Positions 26,309 through 35,825 of a DNA stretch of 64,000 nt are shown here, in pieces (position 1 is the first letter of the stretch; each line of letters starts with the position of its first letter). Origin of the DNA: Rhodococcus pseudokoreensis (lineage in GTDB: Bacteria > Actinomycetota > Actinomycetes > Mycobacteriales > Mycobacteriaceae); assembly GCF_017068395.1 (NCBI RefSeq), contig NZ_CP070619.1, forward strand, positions 5,084,001 to 5,148,000. Direction: 5' to 3'. The notes below the pieces were generated by a model. That model had not been told where the DNA came from. It saw only the letters and a list, made by a program, of their open reading frames with translations, and made no database searches. A program made the translations under genes and the position numbers.

Positions 26309-27946
26309 ATGACCACGGCATCGATCGATCCGAGGGAGCTCGACGAGACGAACGGCGTCTTGGACGTTCTCGTAGTCGGAGGCGGCTTCGCTGGTCTGTA
26401 TCAACTCGATCAACTTCGTTCACGCGGATTTTCGGTGAAGGTCGTTGAAGCCGGTGACTCGCTTGGGGGCATCTGGTACTGGAATTGCTACCCGGGCGCT
26501 CGAACCGACAGCACCGGGCAGATCTATCAGTACTCACGCGAGGACCTCTGGAAGGACTGGAGTTACGACGAGCTTTACCCGTCATGGTCCGGTGTGCGCG
26601 ACTATTTTGCCTATGTCGACCGCAAGCTCGATCTGTCTCGAGACATCATCTTCAGTACCCGGGTGACGTCTGCGGACTTCGACGGCGAGCGAAACCAATG
26701 GACAGTGCGCACCGACACGGGCCGGATGCTGCGTGCCAGGTCTGTAGTGATCTGCACTGGATTCGGCGCCAAGCCGCACATTCCCAGCATCAACGGGCTC
26801 AACAGCTTTGCAGGCGAATCCCACCACACCGCGTTGTGGCCCCAAGAAGGTCTGGACATGGCCGGCAAACGCGTGGGGATCATCGGCACCGGGTCGAGCG
26901 GCGTTCAGGTCACCCAGGAGGCCGCCGCGGACGCCGAACAGATCACCATCTTCCAGCGGACACCCAACCTTGCGCTTCCGATGCGGCAGCAACAGTTGAC
27001 AGGCCAGCTCAAAGAGAAGCTGAAGGAAAACCTTCCCGAGCGATTCGCCCAGCGCCGGAGGTCGTTTGCCGGGTTCGACATGGACTTCATCCCGAAGAGC
27101 GTGTTCGAAGTCTCGGACGAGGAGCGAGCTGACACCTACGAACGGATGTGGGCTACCGGCGGTTTCGAACTGTGGCTCGCCAACTATCAAGACATCTTGC
27201 TCGATGAACGCGCGAACCGCATCATGTACGACTTCTGGCGCAACAAGGTCCGTCAGCGCGTCACCGATCCGGTCAAGGCTGAGAAGCTTGCCCCGATGGA
27301 TCCGCCCCATCCGTTCGGGACGAAGCGACCCTCGCTGGAGCAGAACTTCTATGATGTGGTGAACCAGGACAACGTCGACATCGTCGATGTGAACGAGGAT
27401 CCGATCGAGCGGATCACCCCGGCGGGTGTCCAGACCAAGTCCGGTCTGCACGAGTTCGACATCCTGGTGTTCGCGACTGGTTTCGACGCGAACCGCGGTG
27501 GCATCACGTCGATCGATATCCGAGGAACCAATGATCAACTTTTGAGCCACAAGTGGTCCGAGCGGCTCGATACCTTCATGGGACTCACCACTGCGGGATT
27601 CCCCAACCTGATGTTCGTGTACGGCCCGCAGAGCCCAGCCGGATTCTGCAACGGGCCCACGTGCGCGGAGGTACAGGGAGAGATCGTTGTCGACTTCCTG
27701 ACCCACGTTCGCGACGGCGGATACCAGCGGTTCGAGACCAGCGAGGACGCTGAGCAATCATGGACGGCGCACGTGGAGGAAGTCTTCCACATGTCGCTCT
27801 TTCCGCGGGCCAAGTCTTGGTATCACGGGGCAAATATTCCCGGTAAACCGAGCCAGATGCTCAACTACTCCGGCGGCCTACCTTCCTACTTCGACCACTG
27901 GGAGGAAAACGTCGCGGCCGGGTACAAGGCATTCACACTGTCCTGA
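26309..27946 (+). CDS. Baeyer-Villiger monooxygenase 2 (paralogue of BVMO 1)
   Basis: A 545-residue type I BVMO. VVGGGFAG (FAD), GGIWYWNCYPGARTD, the signature FAGESHHTALWP (F167-W177), IIGTGSSG (NADPH) and FATGFDANRGG are all present. It aligns with BVMO 1 (8077) without large gaps, including FDMDFIPKSVFEVSDEER versus FDFDFIPKSALEVSDEER, so they are close paralogues. The usual Arg in WNRYPG is Cys60 here (TGC, one base from CGC). ATG 26309 has AAGGAGG upstream; a longer frame from 26249 is disfavoured. It is monocistronic as far as can be seen. Confidence 0.93.
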   Translation: MTTASIDPRELDETNGVLDVLVVGGGFAGLYQLDQLRSRGFSVKVVEAGDSLGGIWYWNCYPGARTDSTGQIYQYSREDLWKDWSYDELYPSWSGVRDYFAYVDRKLDLSRDIIFSTRVTSADFDGERNQWTVRTDTGRMLRARSVVICTGFGAKPHIPSINGLNSFAGESHHTALWPQEGLDMAGKRVGIIGTGSSGVQVTQEAAADAEQITIFQRTPNLALPMRQQQLTGQLKEKLKENLPERFAQRRRSFAGFDMDFIPKSVFEVSDEERADTYERMWATGGFELWLANYQDILLDERANRIMYDFWRNKVRQRVTDPVKAEKLAPMDPPHPFGTKRPSLEQNFYDVVNQDNVDIVDVNEDPIERITPAGVQTKSGLHEFDILVFATGFDANRGGITSIDIRGTNDQLLSHKWSERLDTFMGLTTAGFPNLMFVYGPQSPAGFCNGPTCAEVQGEIVVDFLTHVRDGGYQRFETSEDAEQSWTAHVEEVFHMSLFPRAKSWYHGANIPGKPSQMLNYSGGLPSYFDHWEENVAAGYKAFTLS

Positions 27947-27949
27947 TGA

Positions 27950-28490
27950 CGCGCGCGAGTCGTCGGCCTGACAACCGTCCGGCGGCCGCTCGTCGACAAT
28001 GGCCCCAAAGCGGTGCACCTGCTGGGCGGCGGCCTGTTGCAGCACTTGTTGCGAGTGTCGCAGGGTGAGTATCAGAGGGTGGCGCGGGAGTCGATCTAGC
28101 CGGAGGAGAACATCCTGCAGAGCCGGGGGAGGCGTCCCGTGGAGTGGTGGGGTTTGAAGTCGCACGCCAATATGGTCGCCGGCGTGTTCCACACGATCAT
28201 CGACCAGCCCGGCCCCGCCACCGCCGCCTCCACGTGGACGAGGTCCGATAGCGCCCTTTGGGTCGTTCCGACACGACAAGAATCCGGCACGGTTCACGGT
28301 GTTGTGACCACCACGCCCCCGAACGGACCCCGCAACCATGACCGGAAGCGTCCAGAACGAGGAAGGACAGACAGCGCGGTGGCCGCTGATGCTCAATCAT
28401 CTATGGAAATCTGCACCGTACGATCACACGGTGTGGTGGTCGACGACCGGCAATACGTGACCTCGGACGAGTCCTTTCGCGTCCCGGCGA
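27950..28490. other. About 540 bp with no recognised gene
   Basis: One plus-strand frame reads LLQHLLRVSQGEYQRVARES, then a stop, then WWGLKSHANMVAGVFHTIID. This looks protein-like but I cannot assign it to a family. A minus-strand open frame over the same bases is of low complexity. It may be another decayed gene between the island and the stress operon. Confidence 0.4.
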
Positions 28491-28491
28491 T

Positions 28492-28536
28492 CTACTGTTC
28501 TGACCCCGGACCGCCGGTCCGGGGTCAGAGCAGTAG
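28492..28536 (-). terminator. Very strong hairpin at the end of the stress operon
   Basis: Arms of 21 bases (28492-28512 and 28516-28536) pair with one G-T wobble around a three-base loop. The stop codon of the DUF1931 gene (28525-28527) lies inside the stem. It is the only strong terminator seen in the whole minus-strand stress cluster and so probably ends a ten-gene transcript. Confidence 0.8.
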
Positions 28537-28974
28537 ATGGAAGATGTCGAAGGCGACGTTCCATTCGGCGGTGCCGGGGTTCTTACGGTCCGGCTCGACC
28601 GTGACGAAGGTATGTGCCAGCGCCACGCTCAGGCCTCCGGCGATCAGCGGCAGTCGCTGCTCGGTCTGCTCGGAGAGGGCCATGTCCAACGGTGGCCGGG
28701 CCGTCAGTTGATCGAGCAGAGGTTGTAGTTCGATCTCCTCGTCCAGTTTCTCGAACCGGTGAATGCTCTCCTGCAGTCCTTTGGTGATCGGCAGGTCCCA
28801 CGGTTCGATCACGTCCCGCAAGTTTGCCTTTGCCGAGGCCTTGCCGATGAGGATCAAGTCGTAGATCTTGTCGTCGATGAAATCGGTATAGCGCTTGAGA
28901 TCGTTCCGGTCGACCTGCAGGCCGGCCGCTGCCCGGAAGAACCGCTGGAATTTCACGGTGCCCATCACTGGCAT
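28525..28974 (-). CDS. DUF1931 family protein (histone-fold-like)
   Basis: A 149-residue DUF1931 protein, recognised from KFQRFFRAAAGLQVDRNDLK, DVIEPWDLPITKGLQESIHRF and LPLIAGGLSVALAHTF. Family members are reported to have a histone-like fold as a single chain; function is unknown. The ATG at 28974 (MPVMGTVKF) has GAGAGGAG nine bases upstream; an earlier open frame is not homologous. It is four bases after the flavoprotein stop and is the last gene of the stress operon. Its stop codon is embedded in the terminator stem. Confidence 0.85.
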   Translation of the reverse strand: MPVMGTVKFQRFFRAAAGLQVDRNDLKRYTDFIDDKIYDLILIGKASAKANLRDVIEPWDLPITKGLQESIHRFEKLDEEIELQPLLDQLTARPPLDMALSEQTEQRLPLIAGGLSVALAHTFVTVEPDRKNPGTAEWNVAFDIFHLLL

Positions 28975-28978
28975 GTCG

Positions 28979-30709
28979 TCAGCTCCTCTCGAAGTATTCA
29001 TGGATTTGGCGGACCGCCATCGCTCCTTCACCGACAGCGGATGCGACCCGTTTCACCGAGCCGCTGCGGACGTCGCCCGCCGCGAACAGACCCGGCCGGC
29101 TGGTTTCGAGCGTCCTCGACACCTGGGCGCCGATCCGCCGCCGGTTGCCGTCCCCTCGGGCGTGGACCGCGTCCACGCCCGTGAGGACGAAGCCGTGGTC
29201 GTCGAGCGCGATCGCGTCGGCCAGCCACCCGGTGTGCGGCATCGCCCCGATGAAGACGAACAGGGCGTGCACCCGGATCGTGCCCTGTTCCCCCGTGTGA
29301 TTGTCCTCGACCACAATCTCTTCGAGGTACTTCTCACCGTGAACTTCGCGGATCTCGGTGTGCCGGTGCACGGTCACCCGGGGATGGCGCTCGATCTGGT
29401 CGACCAGGTACCGGGACATGCTCTTTCCGAGGTCACCGCCGCGGATGAGCAGGTGAACGTGGGAAACATGGTCCGCGAGAAAAACGGTGGCCTGTCCGGC
29501 GGAGTTTCCGCCACCGACGATTGCCACCGGGTCGGTGCCGCACATCCGCGCTTCCTGATGGGTCGCGGCGTAGTACACGCTCGTCCCCTCCAGTGCCTCG
29601 ATCCCCGGAACCGTCAACTTGCGATACCGCGCCCCGGTGGCGAGCACGACGGCCCGGCCGTGGACCGCGCCGCCGTCCGCCAGCCGGAGCACATGGTTCC
29701 CGTCCTCGGATCCCAGACCGGTCACCTCCGCCGACACCAGGATGCGGGCGCCGAACTTCCCGGCCTGGAGCACGGCCCGCTCGGCCAATTCGGAGCCGGA
29801 GATCCCGGCCGGAAAGCCCAGGTAGTTCTCGATCCGGGAGGAGGTACTCGCCTGGCCGCCGGAGGCGATCGACTCCAGCGTCACCGTGTTCAACCCGTCG
29901 GAGGCGCCGTACACGGACGCGGCCAGACCGGCCGGTCCCGCACCTACCACGACGAGATCGCATACGTCCTGGGCTGCGTCGGGGACCGAGTCCGGGACCG
30001 GAAGCCCGACGATGCGGGCGAGTTCGGCATTCGTCGGATTGCGCAGCACCTTCTCGCCGTGCCAGATCACGACGGGAGTGTCCTCGGGGGCGACGTCCAG
30101 GCTGCGTAGCAGCTGCTCCGCCCGTTCATCCTGCTCCAGATCGATCCATCTGTGGGGCAGTCGGTTTCGCATCGCGAACTCGCGAAGCCGCAACGTGTCC
30201 GGGGAATAGCAGGAGCCGATGATCCGGAACCCCGAACCGAGCCCGATCAGCAGGTGCCGGCGCACCAGGTAGGCGCGCAGGATCAGATCGCTGAGCACGG
30301 GATCGTGGGCAACGAGTTCGCGCACCCGCTCGGCTGGGACGACGAGCACCTCGCCGTCTTCGATCGCCTCGGCGGTGAAGAACGCCACCTGGCCTTCCAG
30401 CAGTCCGAGCTCGCCCAGGAAGCGGCCGGGACCGTGCAGTCGCAGTATCCGGCGTTCGCCGTCCCCGGCGCCCTCGTCGACGACCGCGACCTTGCCGGAA
30501 AGGATGACGAAGAAGTCGTTGCTGTGCTCGCCCTCTCGGATCAGAACCTCGCCGGCGCGAACCGATCGACGCGTGCCACCGGTCTCGAGCGTTGCGACCT
30601 GGTCGTCCGTCAGCCGCGGGAATGCTCCGACCGCATCCGGAGTCTCGTCGTCGACCGACGGAACGTCGCCGACGGGTGTGGCGTCCTCAGACGAAGTTCT
30701 GGTCGACAT
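28979..30709 (-). CDS. cNMP-binding domain fused to a thioredoxin-reductase-like FAD oxidoreductase
   Basis: A 576-residue protein of three parts. Residues about 20-135 form a cyclic-nucleotide-binding-like beta roll (GEVLIREGEHSNDFFVILSG..., HGPGRFLGELGLLEG). Residues about 155-230 are a short thioredoxin-like segment (IIGSCYSPDTLRLREFAMRN). The remainder is a TrxR-like flavoprotein (VVVGAGPAGLAASVYGASDG, ATGARYRKLTVPG, VAIVGGGNSAGQATVFLADH, GLFAAGDVRSG). The CxxC disulfide that should precede the GGGNSAG motif is absent (YYAATHQEARMCG). It therefore cannot be a normal thioredoxin reductase, although a thioredoxin gene sits two genes upstream. The start overlaps the UBP zinc-finger gene. Confidence 0.88.
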   Translation of the reverse strand: MSTRTSSEDATPVGDVPSVDDETPDAVGAFPRLTDDQVATLETGGTRRSVRAGEVLIREGEHSNDFFVILSGKVAVVDEGAGDGERRILRLHGPGRFLGELGLLEGQVAFFTAEAIEDGEVLVVPAERVRELVAHDPVLSDLILRAYLVRRHLLIGLGSGFRIIGSCYSPDTLRLREFAMRNRLPHRWIDLEQDERAEQLLRSLDVAPEDTPVVIWHGEKVLRNPTNAELARIVGLPVPDSVPDAAQDVCDLVVVGAGPAGLAASVYGASDGLNTVTLESIASGGQASTSSRIENYLGFPAGISGSELAERAVLQAGKFGARILVSAEVTGLGSEDGNHVLRLADGGAVHGRAVVLATGARYRKLTVPGIEALEGTSVYYAATHQEARMCGTDPVAIVGGGNSAGQATVFLADHVSHVHLLIRGGDLGKSMSRYLVDQIERHPRVTVHRHTEIREVHGEKYLEEIVVEDNHTGEQGTIRVHALFVFIGAMPHTGWLADAIALDDHGFVLTGVDAVHARGDGNRRRIGAQVSRTLETSRPGLFAAGDVRSGSVKRVASAVGEGAMAVRQIHEYFERS

Positions 30710-30953
30710 AACACCAGCGCCAATCTTCACCGGGTTCCATCGACTGGACGATCGGATGGCCGATGGTGTGAGCGTGCGCGCTCGCGTGCTTGCCCGGCGA
30801 GGAGTCGCAGCAACCGACGTGTCCGCACGTCAGGCAGAGCCTCAGATGCACCCACGGGGTGCCGAGGCGAAGACATTCCTCGCAACCCTGCGGGGTCCGG
30901 GGCACCACGGCCCGGATCGCGGTCACGTGCGGATCCGCATGGACAAAGGTCAT
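30687..30953 (-). CDS. UBP-type zinc-finger protein
   Basis: An 88-residue protein made almost only of a UBP zinc finger: CEECLRLGTPWVHLRLCLTCGHVGCCDSS, then HASAHAHTIGHPIVQSMEPG and WRWCYVDQ. The Cys and His ligands are all present. ATG 30953 has AAGGAGG six bases upstream and overlaps the thioredoxin stop (ATGA). Its own stop lies inside the flavoprotein gene. In actinobacteria it is commonly found beside the cNMP/TrxR-like flavoprotein. Bacteria without ubiquitin may use it to bind C-termini of other proteins; this is unproven. Confidence 0.88.
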   Translation of the reverse strand: MTFVHADPHVTAIRAVVPRTPQGCEECLRLGTPWVHLRLCLTCGHVGCCDSSPGKHASAHAHTIGHPIVQSMEPGEDWRWCYVDQNFV

Positions 30954-31402
30954 GACTTCGCCTCCTTGCCTGCATTTTCCGAGAGTGCCTGATCGAGCCA
31001 CGTGCGCAGCTGGGGTACCGGAGCTGCGCCCGCCTGCCGAGCGAGGACCTCACCCCGGTCCATCACCAGCAGAGTCGGCACGGCGCGGACGGTGAACCGT
31101 TCGGCCGTCTGGGGAGCAACATCCACGTCGACCTTGACCAGCTTGATCTGACCTGCGCGTTCCCTGGCGAGCTGCTCGAGCGCCGGACTGACCATGCGGC
31201 ACGGGCCGCACCACGTCGCCCACAGGTCGACGAGCACAGGCACCGAGGACTTCTCGGCGACCTCTGCGAAGTCGTCGTCCCCTGCCGAGGCGATCCACGG
31301 CAGCGGCTCGTGGCAGTTCCCGCAGCGCGGTCGTCCTTCCCCGACCGCCGGCACCTTGTTGACCTTGCCGCAGTTCGGGCACCTCACCTTGACGGATCCC
31401 AT
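30950..31402 (-). CDS. trxC: Thioredoxin with N-terminal zinc ribbon (TrxC/Trx2 type)
   Basis: A 150-residue thioredoxin. The N-terminal zinc ribbon uses C8, C11, C27 and C30 (CPNCG, CGNC). The thioredoxin fold carries the active site WCGPC (64-68) and the cis-Pro segment VRAVPTLLVM. The extra zinc ribbon is typical of Trx2, which in E. coli is oxidative-stress inducible. It lies between clpB and the UBP zinc finger with 16-base and overlapping spacing, so it is part of the stress transcript. The start MGSVKVRC is chosen; upstream codons are non-homologous. Confidence 0.93.
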   Translation of the reverse strand: MGSVKVRCPNCGKVNKVPAVGEGRPRCGNCHEPLPWIASAGDDDFAEVAEKSSVPVLVDLWATWCGPCRMVSPALEQLARERAGQIKLVKVDVDVAPQTAERFTVRAVPTLLVMDRGEVLARQAGAAPVPQLRTWLDQALSENAGKEAKS

Positions 31403-31418
31403 GACCAGACACCTCTTC

Positions 31419-34052
31419 TCAGGCCGCCGCGACGGCGGGTTCGGCGTACGCGACGGCGAGCTCGCCGCCGTCCACCGTGACAGCGATGGTGCCACCTGGT
31501 TCGATCTCGCCGCGCAACAGCGCGCGACCGATCTTCGTTTCGACCTCGTGGGCGATGTACCGCCGTAGCGGCCGCGCACCGTAGACCGGGTCGAAACCGT
31601 GTTCGGCGATGAGCCGGCGTGCTTCCGGGGTGATATCCAGGTGTATCTGGCGCTCCGACAACCTGTTCCGAAGATCGGTGAGCTGCAGCTCGACGATGTG
31701 CTCGATCTGGGGCAGCGTGAGCGGAGTGAACAACACGATGTCATCGACCCGGTTGAGGAACTCGGGACGGAAGTGCCCGCGCAGCTCCGCCAGCACCCGC
31801 TCCCGGGCGTCCGGCTTGATCTCGCCGTCGGCTGTGACTCCGTCGAGGAGATGCTGGGATCCGATGTTGGAGGTCATGATGATCACCGTGTTCCGGAAAT
31901 CGACTTGTCTCCCCTGAGAATCGGTGATCCGGCCATCATCGAGCACCTGCAGCAGGGTATTGAAGACGTCGGCGTGGGCCTTCTCGATCTCGTCGAAGAG
32001 CACCACGGAGTACGGCTTGCGGCGTACCGCCTCGGTGAGCTGGCCGCCCTCGTCGTACCCGACGTACCCGGGGGGCGCACCGATGAGCCTGCTCACCGTG
32101 TGCCGCTCCTGGTATTCGCTCATGTCCAGGCGCACCATGTTGTCTTCGCTGTCGAAGAGGGCACTGGCCAGCGTCTTTGCGAGCTCGGTCTTTCCCACGC
32201 CCGTCGGGCCCAGGAAGATGAACGAACCGATCGGCCGGCGCGGATCACGGATACCGGACCTCGCCCGGATCACCGCGTCTGCGACCAGTTGCACGGCCTC
32301 GTCCTGACCGACGACCCTCTCGTGCAGAATCTCGTCGAGCTTCAACAGCTTCTCCCGCTCGCCTTCCTGCAGCCGGGCGACCGGGATACCCGTCCATGCG
32401 GCCACGATCTCTGCGATCTCGTCTTCGGTGACCACTTCACGCAGCAACGGATTCTGTCCCTGCCTGGTGGCCAGTTGCTCCTCCGCCGCCGCGAGCCTGC
32501 GTTCCAACTCGGTGATCTCGCCGTATCGCAACTCGGCGGCCCGATTGAGGTCGTAGTTACGCTCCGCCTCCTCGGCCTCGTGGCGCAATCGTTCCAGCTC
32601 TCCCCGCAGCTCCTGCACCCGCCGGATCGCCTGCCGCTCCGCCTCCCACTGAGCGTGCCGGGCGTCGGCCTCGGCCCGTAGATCGGCCAGCTCCTTACGC
32701 AGCTCGTCGAGGCGCGTCTTGCTGGCCGCGTCCGTTTCCTTGGACAGCGCGGCCTCTTCGATCTCCAGCCGGGTCACCTTCCGGGTGAGCTCGTCGAGTT
32801 CGGCGGGCATCGAATCGATTTCGGTGCGTAGCCGGGCACACGCCTCGTCCACCAGATCGATCGCCTTGTCCGGAAGGAAGCGGTCGGTGATGTACCGGTG
32901 CGAGAGGGTCACGGCGGCCACCAGTGCGCCGTCCTGAATCTTCACGCCGTGAAACACCTCGAGGCGTTCTCGAAGTCCGCGCAGAATCGAGATCGCATCC
33001 TCGGCGCTGGGCTCGTCGACGAGAACGGTCTGGAAGCGACGCTCCAGTGCGGCATCGGATTCGATGTGCTTGCGATACTCGTCGAGAGTGGTGGCACCGA
33101 TCATGTGCAGTTCGCCGCGGGCGAGCATCGGCTTGAGCATGTTGCCGGCGTCGAGAGATCCCTCGCCGCCGACTGATCCCGCACCGACCACTGTGTGTAA
33201 CTCGTCGACGAACAACAGGATGTGCCCCTCGGCCGCCTTTACCTCGGACAGCACCGCCTGCAGTCGCTCCTCGAACTCGCCGCGGTACTTCGCGCCGGCC
33301 ACCAGGGAACCCATGTCGAGCGAGAAGATCGTCTTGTCGCGCAGGCCCTCGGGCACGTCGCCGCGGACGATCCGCTGGGCGAGGCCCTCGACGATCGCGG
33401 TCTTGCCGACGCCGGGGTCGCCGATCAGCACCGGATTGTTCTTCGTCTTCCGGCTCAGGATCTGCGTTACCCTGCGGATCTCGGCATCTCGGCCGATGAC
33501 CGGATCGAGTTTGCCTGCCCGACCCTCGGAGACGAGGTCGCGTCCGTACTTCTCCAGAGCCTCGTACGCCCCCTCCGGGGTCGCCGAGGTGACGCGTTGA
33601 TTGCCGCGCACTTTCGTCAGCGCCGTGAGGAAGGCCTCTCGTGTGACCCCATGACTGGCGAGGACCCGCCCCGCCGCACTGGCCGACCCCTCCTCGGAGA
33701 GGGCCATCACGAGATGCTCCACCGACACGTAGGAATCCTTGAGTCGCTTCGCCTCCCGCTCCGCGGCGTCGAGCAGCTTGGCCAAACGCTGGGTGATCAT
33801 CACCTGACCGGGCGTCGCGCCGGGGCCGCTGACCTTCGGCCTGCGCGACAGTTCACGTTCCAGGTCGGATCGCAGGGCATCGACGTTCGCGCCGGCCTGC
33901 TCAAGCAGTCGGGGGACCAACCCTTCCTGCTGATCGACCAACGCGAGCAGCAGGTGCTCTCCGTCGACCTCGGTGTGACCCATTCTGGTCGCGACGTTCT
34001 GGGCTTCCTGCAGGGCTTCTCGTGACTTTTCAGTCAGGCTGCCGGTGTCCAT
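31419..34052 (-). CDS. clpB: ATP-dependent disaggregase ClpB
   Basis: An 877-residue Hsp100 that resolubilises aggregates with DnaK. The N-domain (repeat of [20 protein letters not shown] type) spans about 1-150. The first AAA+ domain has GDPGVGKT (about 206). The long coiled-coil M-domain (about 410-530) is present, and it distinguishes ClpB from ClpA/C. The second AAA+ domain has [15 protein letters not shown] (about 610). The C-terminal region ends [11 protein letters not shown]. It follows cbpM with an overlap. Placement in a dnaK operon suggests dedicated co-production of the bichaperone system. It may be a second copy beside a housekeeping clpB elsewhere. Confidence 0.97.
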   Translation of the reverse strand: MDTGSLTEKSREALQEAQNVATRMGHTEVDGEHLLLALVDQQEGLVPRLLEQAGANVDALRSDLERELSRRPKVSGPGATPGQVMITQRLAKLLDAAEREAKRLKDSYVSVEHLVMALSEEGSASAAGRVLASHGVTREAFLTALTKVRGNQRVTSATPEGAYEALEKYGRDLVSEGRAGKLDPVIGRDAEIRRVTQILSRKTKNNPVLIGDPGVGKTAIVEGLAQRIVRGDVPEGLRDKTIFSLDMGSLVAGAKYRGEFEERLQAVLSEVKAAEGHILLFVDELHTVVGAGSVGGEGSLDAGNMLKPMLARGELHMIGATTLDEYRKHIESDAALERRFQTVLVDEPSAEDAISILRGLRERLEVFHGVKIQDGALVAAVTLSHRYITDRFLPDKAIDLVDEACARLRTEIDSMPAELDELTRKVTRLEIEEAALSKETDAASKTRLDELRKELADLRAEADARHAQWEAERQAIRRVQELRGELERLRHEAEEAERNYDLNRAAELRYGEITELERRLAAAEEQLATRQGQNPLLREVVTEDEIAEIVAAWTGIPVARLQEGEREKLLKLDEILHERVVGQDEAVQLVADAVIRARSGIRDPRRPIGSFIFLGPTGVGKTELAKTLASALFDSEDNMVRLDMSEYQERHTVSRLIGAPPGYVGYDEGGQLTEAVRRKPYSVVLFDEIEKAHADVFNTLLQVLDDGRITDSQGRQVDFRNTVIIMTSNIGSQHLLDGVTADGEIKPDARERVLAELRGHFRPEFLNRVDDIVLFTPLTLPQIEHIVELQLTDLRNRLSERQIHLDITPEARRLIAEHGFDPVYGARPLRRYIAHEVETKIGRALLRGEIEPGGTIAVTVDGGELAVAYAEPAVAAA

Positions 34053-34363
34053 GGGGGTGTCCTCCTTCTGCGGGAAGCTGCTTCGAGTTTCTCGATTCGA
34101 TCCAGCAGATCGAGCACGAGCCCGATTGCCGAGTAGTTCAGGCCCAGACCGGTCCGCAGCCGTTGGATACGGGCGGCGTGGGCCACTTCGGATGGTTCGA
34201 ACGACATCTCGCCGCCGGCGTCGCGGCGTGCGTCGAGCAGGCCGAGAGCCACAAGCTTTCGTGCCAGATCCGGGTGCAGACCGGTACGTTGTGCGAAGGC
34301 ATCGGGCGACAACCCGGTACGGCGAACCAATACGTACTGGGTGACCGGGGTCGGGGTGCTCAT
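34034..34363 (-). CDS. cbpM: Chaperone modulator CbpM (MerR-like helix-turn-helix)
   Basis: A 109-residue protein with [22 protein letters not shown] and [30 protein letters not shown], the usual CbpM/HspR-like pattern. CbpM binds the J-domain of CbpA-type DnaJ and inhibits it; HspR relatives bind DNA. The start overlaps the dnaJ stop (ATGA) and the end overlaps clpB. No HAIR-type inverted repeat (CTTGAGT-N7-ACTCAAG) was seen upstream of the operon. This favours a DnaJ-modulator role over HspR-type repression, but it does not exclude DNA binding. Confidence 0.85.
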   Translation of the reverse strand: MSTPTPVTQYVLVRRTGLSPDAFAQRTGLHPDLARKLVALGLLDARRDAGGEMSFEPSEVAHAARIQRLRTGLGLNYSAIGLVLDLLDRIEKLEAASRRRRTPPWTPAA

Positions 34364-35286
34364 TTCTCTTTCCTCGGATCGAAGTTCGATTCGGCGGCCA
34401 ACTGCTCGAACAGCTCGCGTTCGCGTGCTGTCGGTTTCGACGGCACCATCACCTTGATCTCGGCGTAGAGGTTGCCGTTGGCGCCCCGCGGATTGGGCAT
34501 TCCCTCCCCGCGCAGTCGCAGCTTCCTTCCCGTCGACGAGCCTGGTACCACTTTGACTTTCGCCTCGCCACCCGGGGTGGGAACGACGACGCTCGCCCCC
34601 AGTGCCGCCTCCCACGGCGATACGGGCAGATCGACGTAGATGTCCCGGCCTCGTACCCGGAACCGGGAATGCGGCTTGATCCGCACCACGAGGTACAGAT
34701 CCCCGTGCGGCGCGTCGCCGTTGCTCCGGCCACCTTGCCCGGCCAGCCGGATTCTCTGGCCGTCCAGGACACCGGCCGGAATGTCGACGTCGTACTGGCG
34801 TCCGTCCAATCGGAGAGTGCGTTTGCCACCCCGATACGCCTCTTCCAGGGTCAATTCCAGTTCCGCTTCCTGATCGGCGCCGGGAATCGGCCCGTACCCG
34901 CCACCGCCGCCGAACATCTGCCCGAAGAGGTCCTCGAAGTCGACGGCGCCCTCGCCACCGAATCCTTGACCGAAGTGCACCCTTCTGCCTCCGCCACCGC
35001 CGCCGTACCCACCGCCGCCGTACCCACCGGCGCTTGCCCGGACCCGTTCGTCGTAGTCCTCGGGCACACGCCGGAAGTCGTCACCGAATCGGTCGTAGCG
35101 TTTCCGGGTGTCCGGGTCGGACAACACCTGGTAGGCCTCGTTGGCCTCCTTGAACTTGTCCTCCGCAGTGGGGTCCTTGTTCACGTCGGGGTGGTACTTG
35201 CGGGCCAGCTTGCGGTAGGCCTGCTGGATTTCGTCGGTGCCGGCGCCCCGCGGGACCCCGAGCACTTCGTAGTAGTCACGCGCCAT
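34360..35286 (-). CDS. DnaJ/CbpA-like co-chaperone without zinc finger
   Basis: A 308-residue type II J-protein. The J-domain (1-70) has HPD at 32-34. A glycine-rich linker (about 88-105) and a Phe/Gly-rich stretch are followed directly by the C-terminal substrate-binding domains ([40 protein letters not shown]). The four CxxCxGxG repeats of classical DnaJ are missing, which matches CbpA. It is six bases after grpE and overlaps cbpM, consistent with CbpA-CbpM pairing. Confidence 0.93.
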   Translation of the reverse strand: MARDYYEVLGVPRGAGTDEIQQAYRKLARKYHPDVNKDPTAEDKFKEANEAYQVLSDPDTRKRYDRFGDDFRRVPEDYDERVRASAGGYGGGGYGGGGGGRRVHFGQGFGGEGAVDFEDLFGQMFGGGGGYGPIPGADQEAELELTLEEAYRGGKRTLRLDGRQYDVDIPAGVLDGQRIRLAGQGGRSNGDAPHGDLYLVVRIKPHSRFRVRGRDIYVDLPVSPWEAALGASVVVPTPGGEAKVKVVPGSSTGRKLRLRGEGMPNPRGANGNLYAEIKVMVPSKPTARERELFEQLAAESNFDPRKEK

Positions 35287-35292
35287 CGGTGC

Positions 35293-35817
35293 TCACCCCT
35301 CGGGGCGGCTGACTACCACCGCGGCGGGACGCAACTGCCGCCCGTCCTCTCCATAGCCCGGGCGCAAGACCTCGATCACGGTCCCGGAGGGAACGTCGGG
35401 TTGGGCCACCACACTGACCACTTCGTGGAGCTCCGGGGAGAACGGCACACCGACCTCGTCGTGGCGCTCGAAGCCGAACCGTGACAGCACCTGCACCGCC
35501 TGATCCCGGATCGCCTTCACACCCTCGACGACGGTCTGAGGATCGCTGCCCGCATGGGCCAGCGCAAGCTCCAAATTGTCCAGTACCGGCAGCCACGCCG
35601 CGGAAACCTTCGCCACCTCCGCGGCGCGTTCACGATCCAGATCCTTGGCATACCGCTTGCGCAGGTTGTCCAGATCTGCGAGGGCCCTGCGCCAGCGGTC
35701 CTCGAGTTGAGCCAACTCGGCCCCCGTGTCGGTGCGATCCGGCGCCGTCTCGGTCTGATCCCCGTCGGTAGCGTCGGTAGCGGGCTCGGTCGTCGAATGA
35801 TCTGCAGACCTTTCCAT
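35293..35817 (-). CDS. grpE: GrpE nucleotide-exchange factor
   Basis: A 174-residue GrpE. An N-terminal acidic region leads into a long helix (AELAQLEDRWRRALADLDNLRKRYAKDLDRE). The C-terminal beta domain has the signature VQVLSRFGFERHDEVGVPFSP and PSGTVIEVLRPGY. It releases ADP from DnaK. It is eight bases after dnaK and six before dnaJ. Confidence 0.95.
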   Translation of the reverse strand: MERSADHSTTEPATDATDGDQTETAPDRTDTGAELAQLEDRWRRALADLDNLRKRYAKDLDRERAAEVAKVSAAWLPVLDNLELALAHAGSDPQTVVEGVKAIRDQAVQVLSRFGFERHDEVGVPFSPELHEVVSVVAQPDVPSGTVIEVLRPGYGEDGRQLRPAAVVVSRPEG

Positions 35818-35825
35818 CGTGTGCC

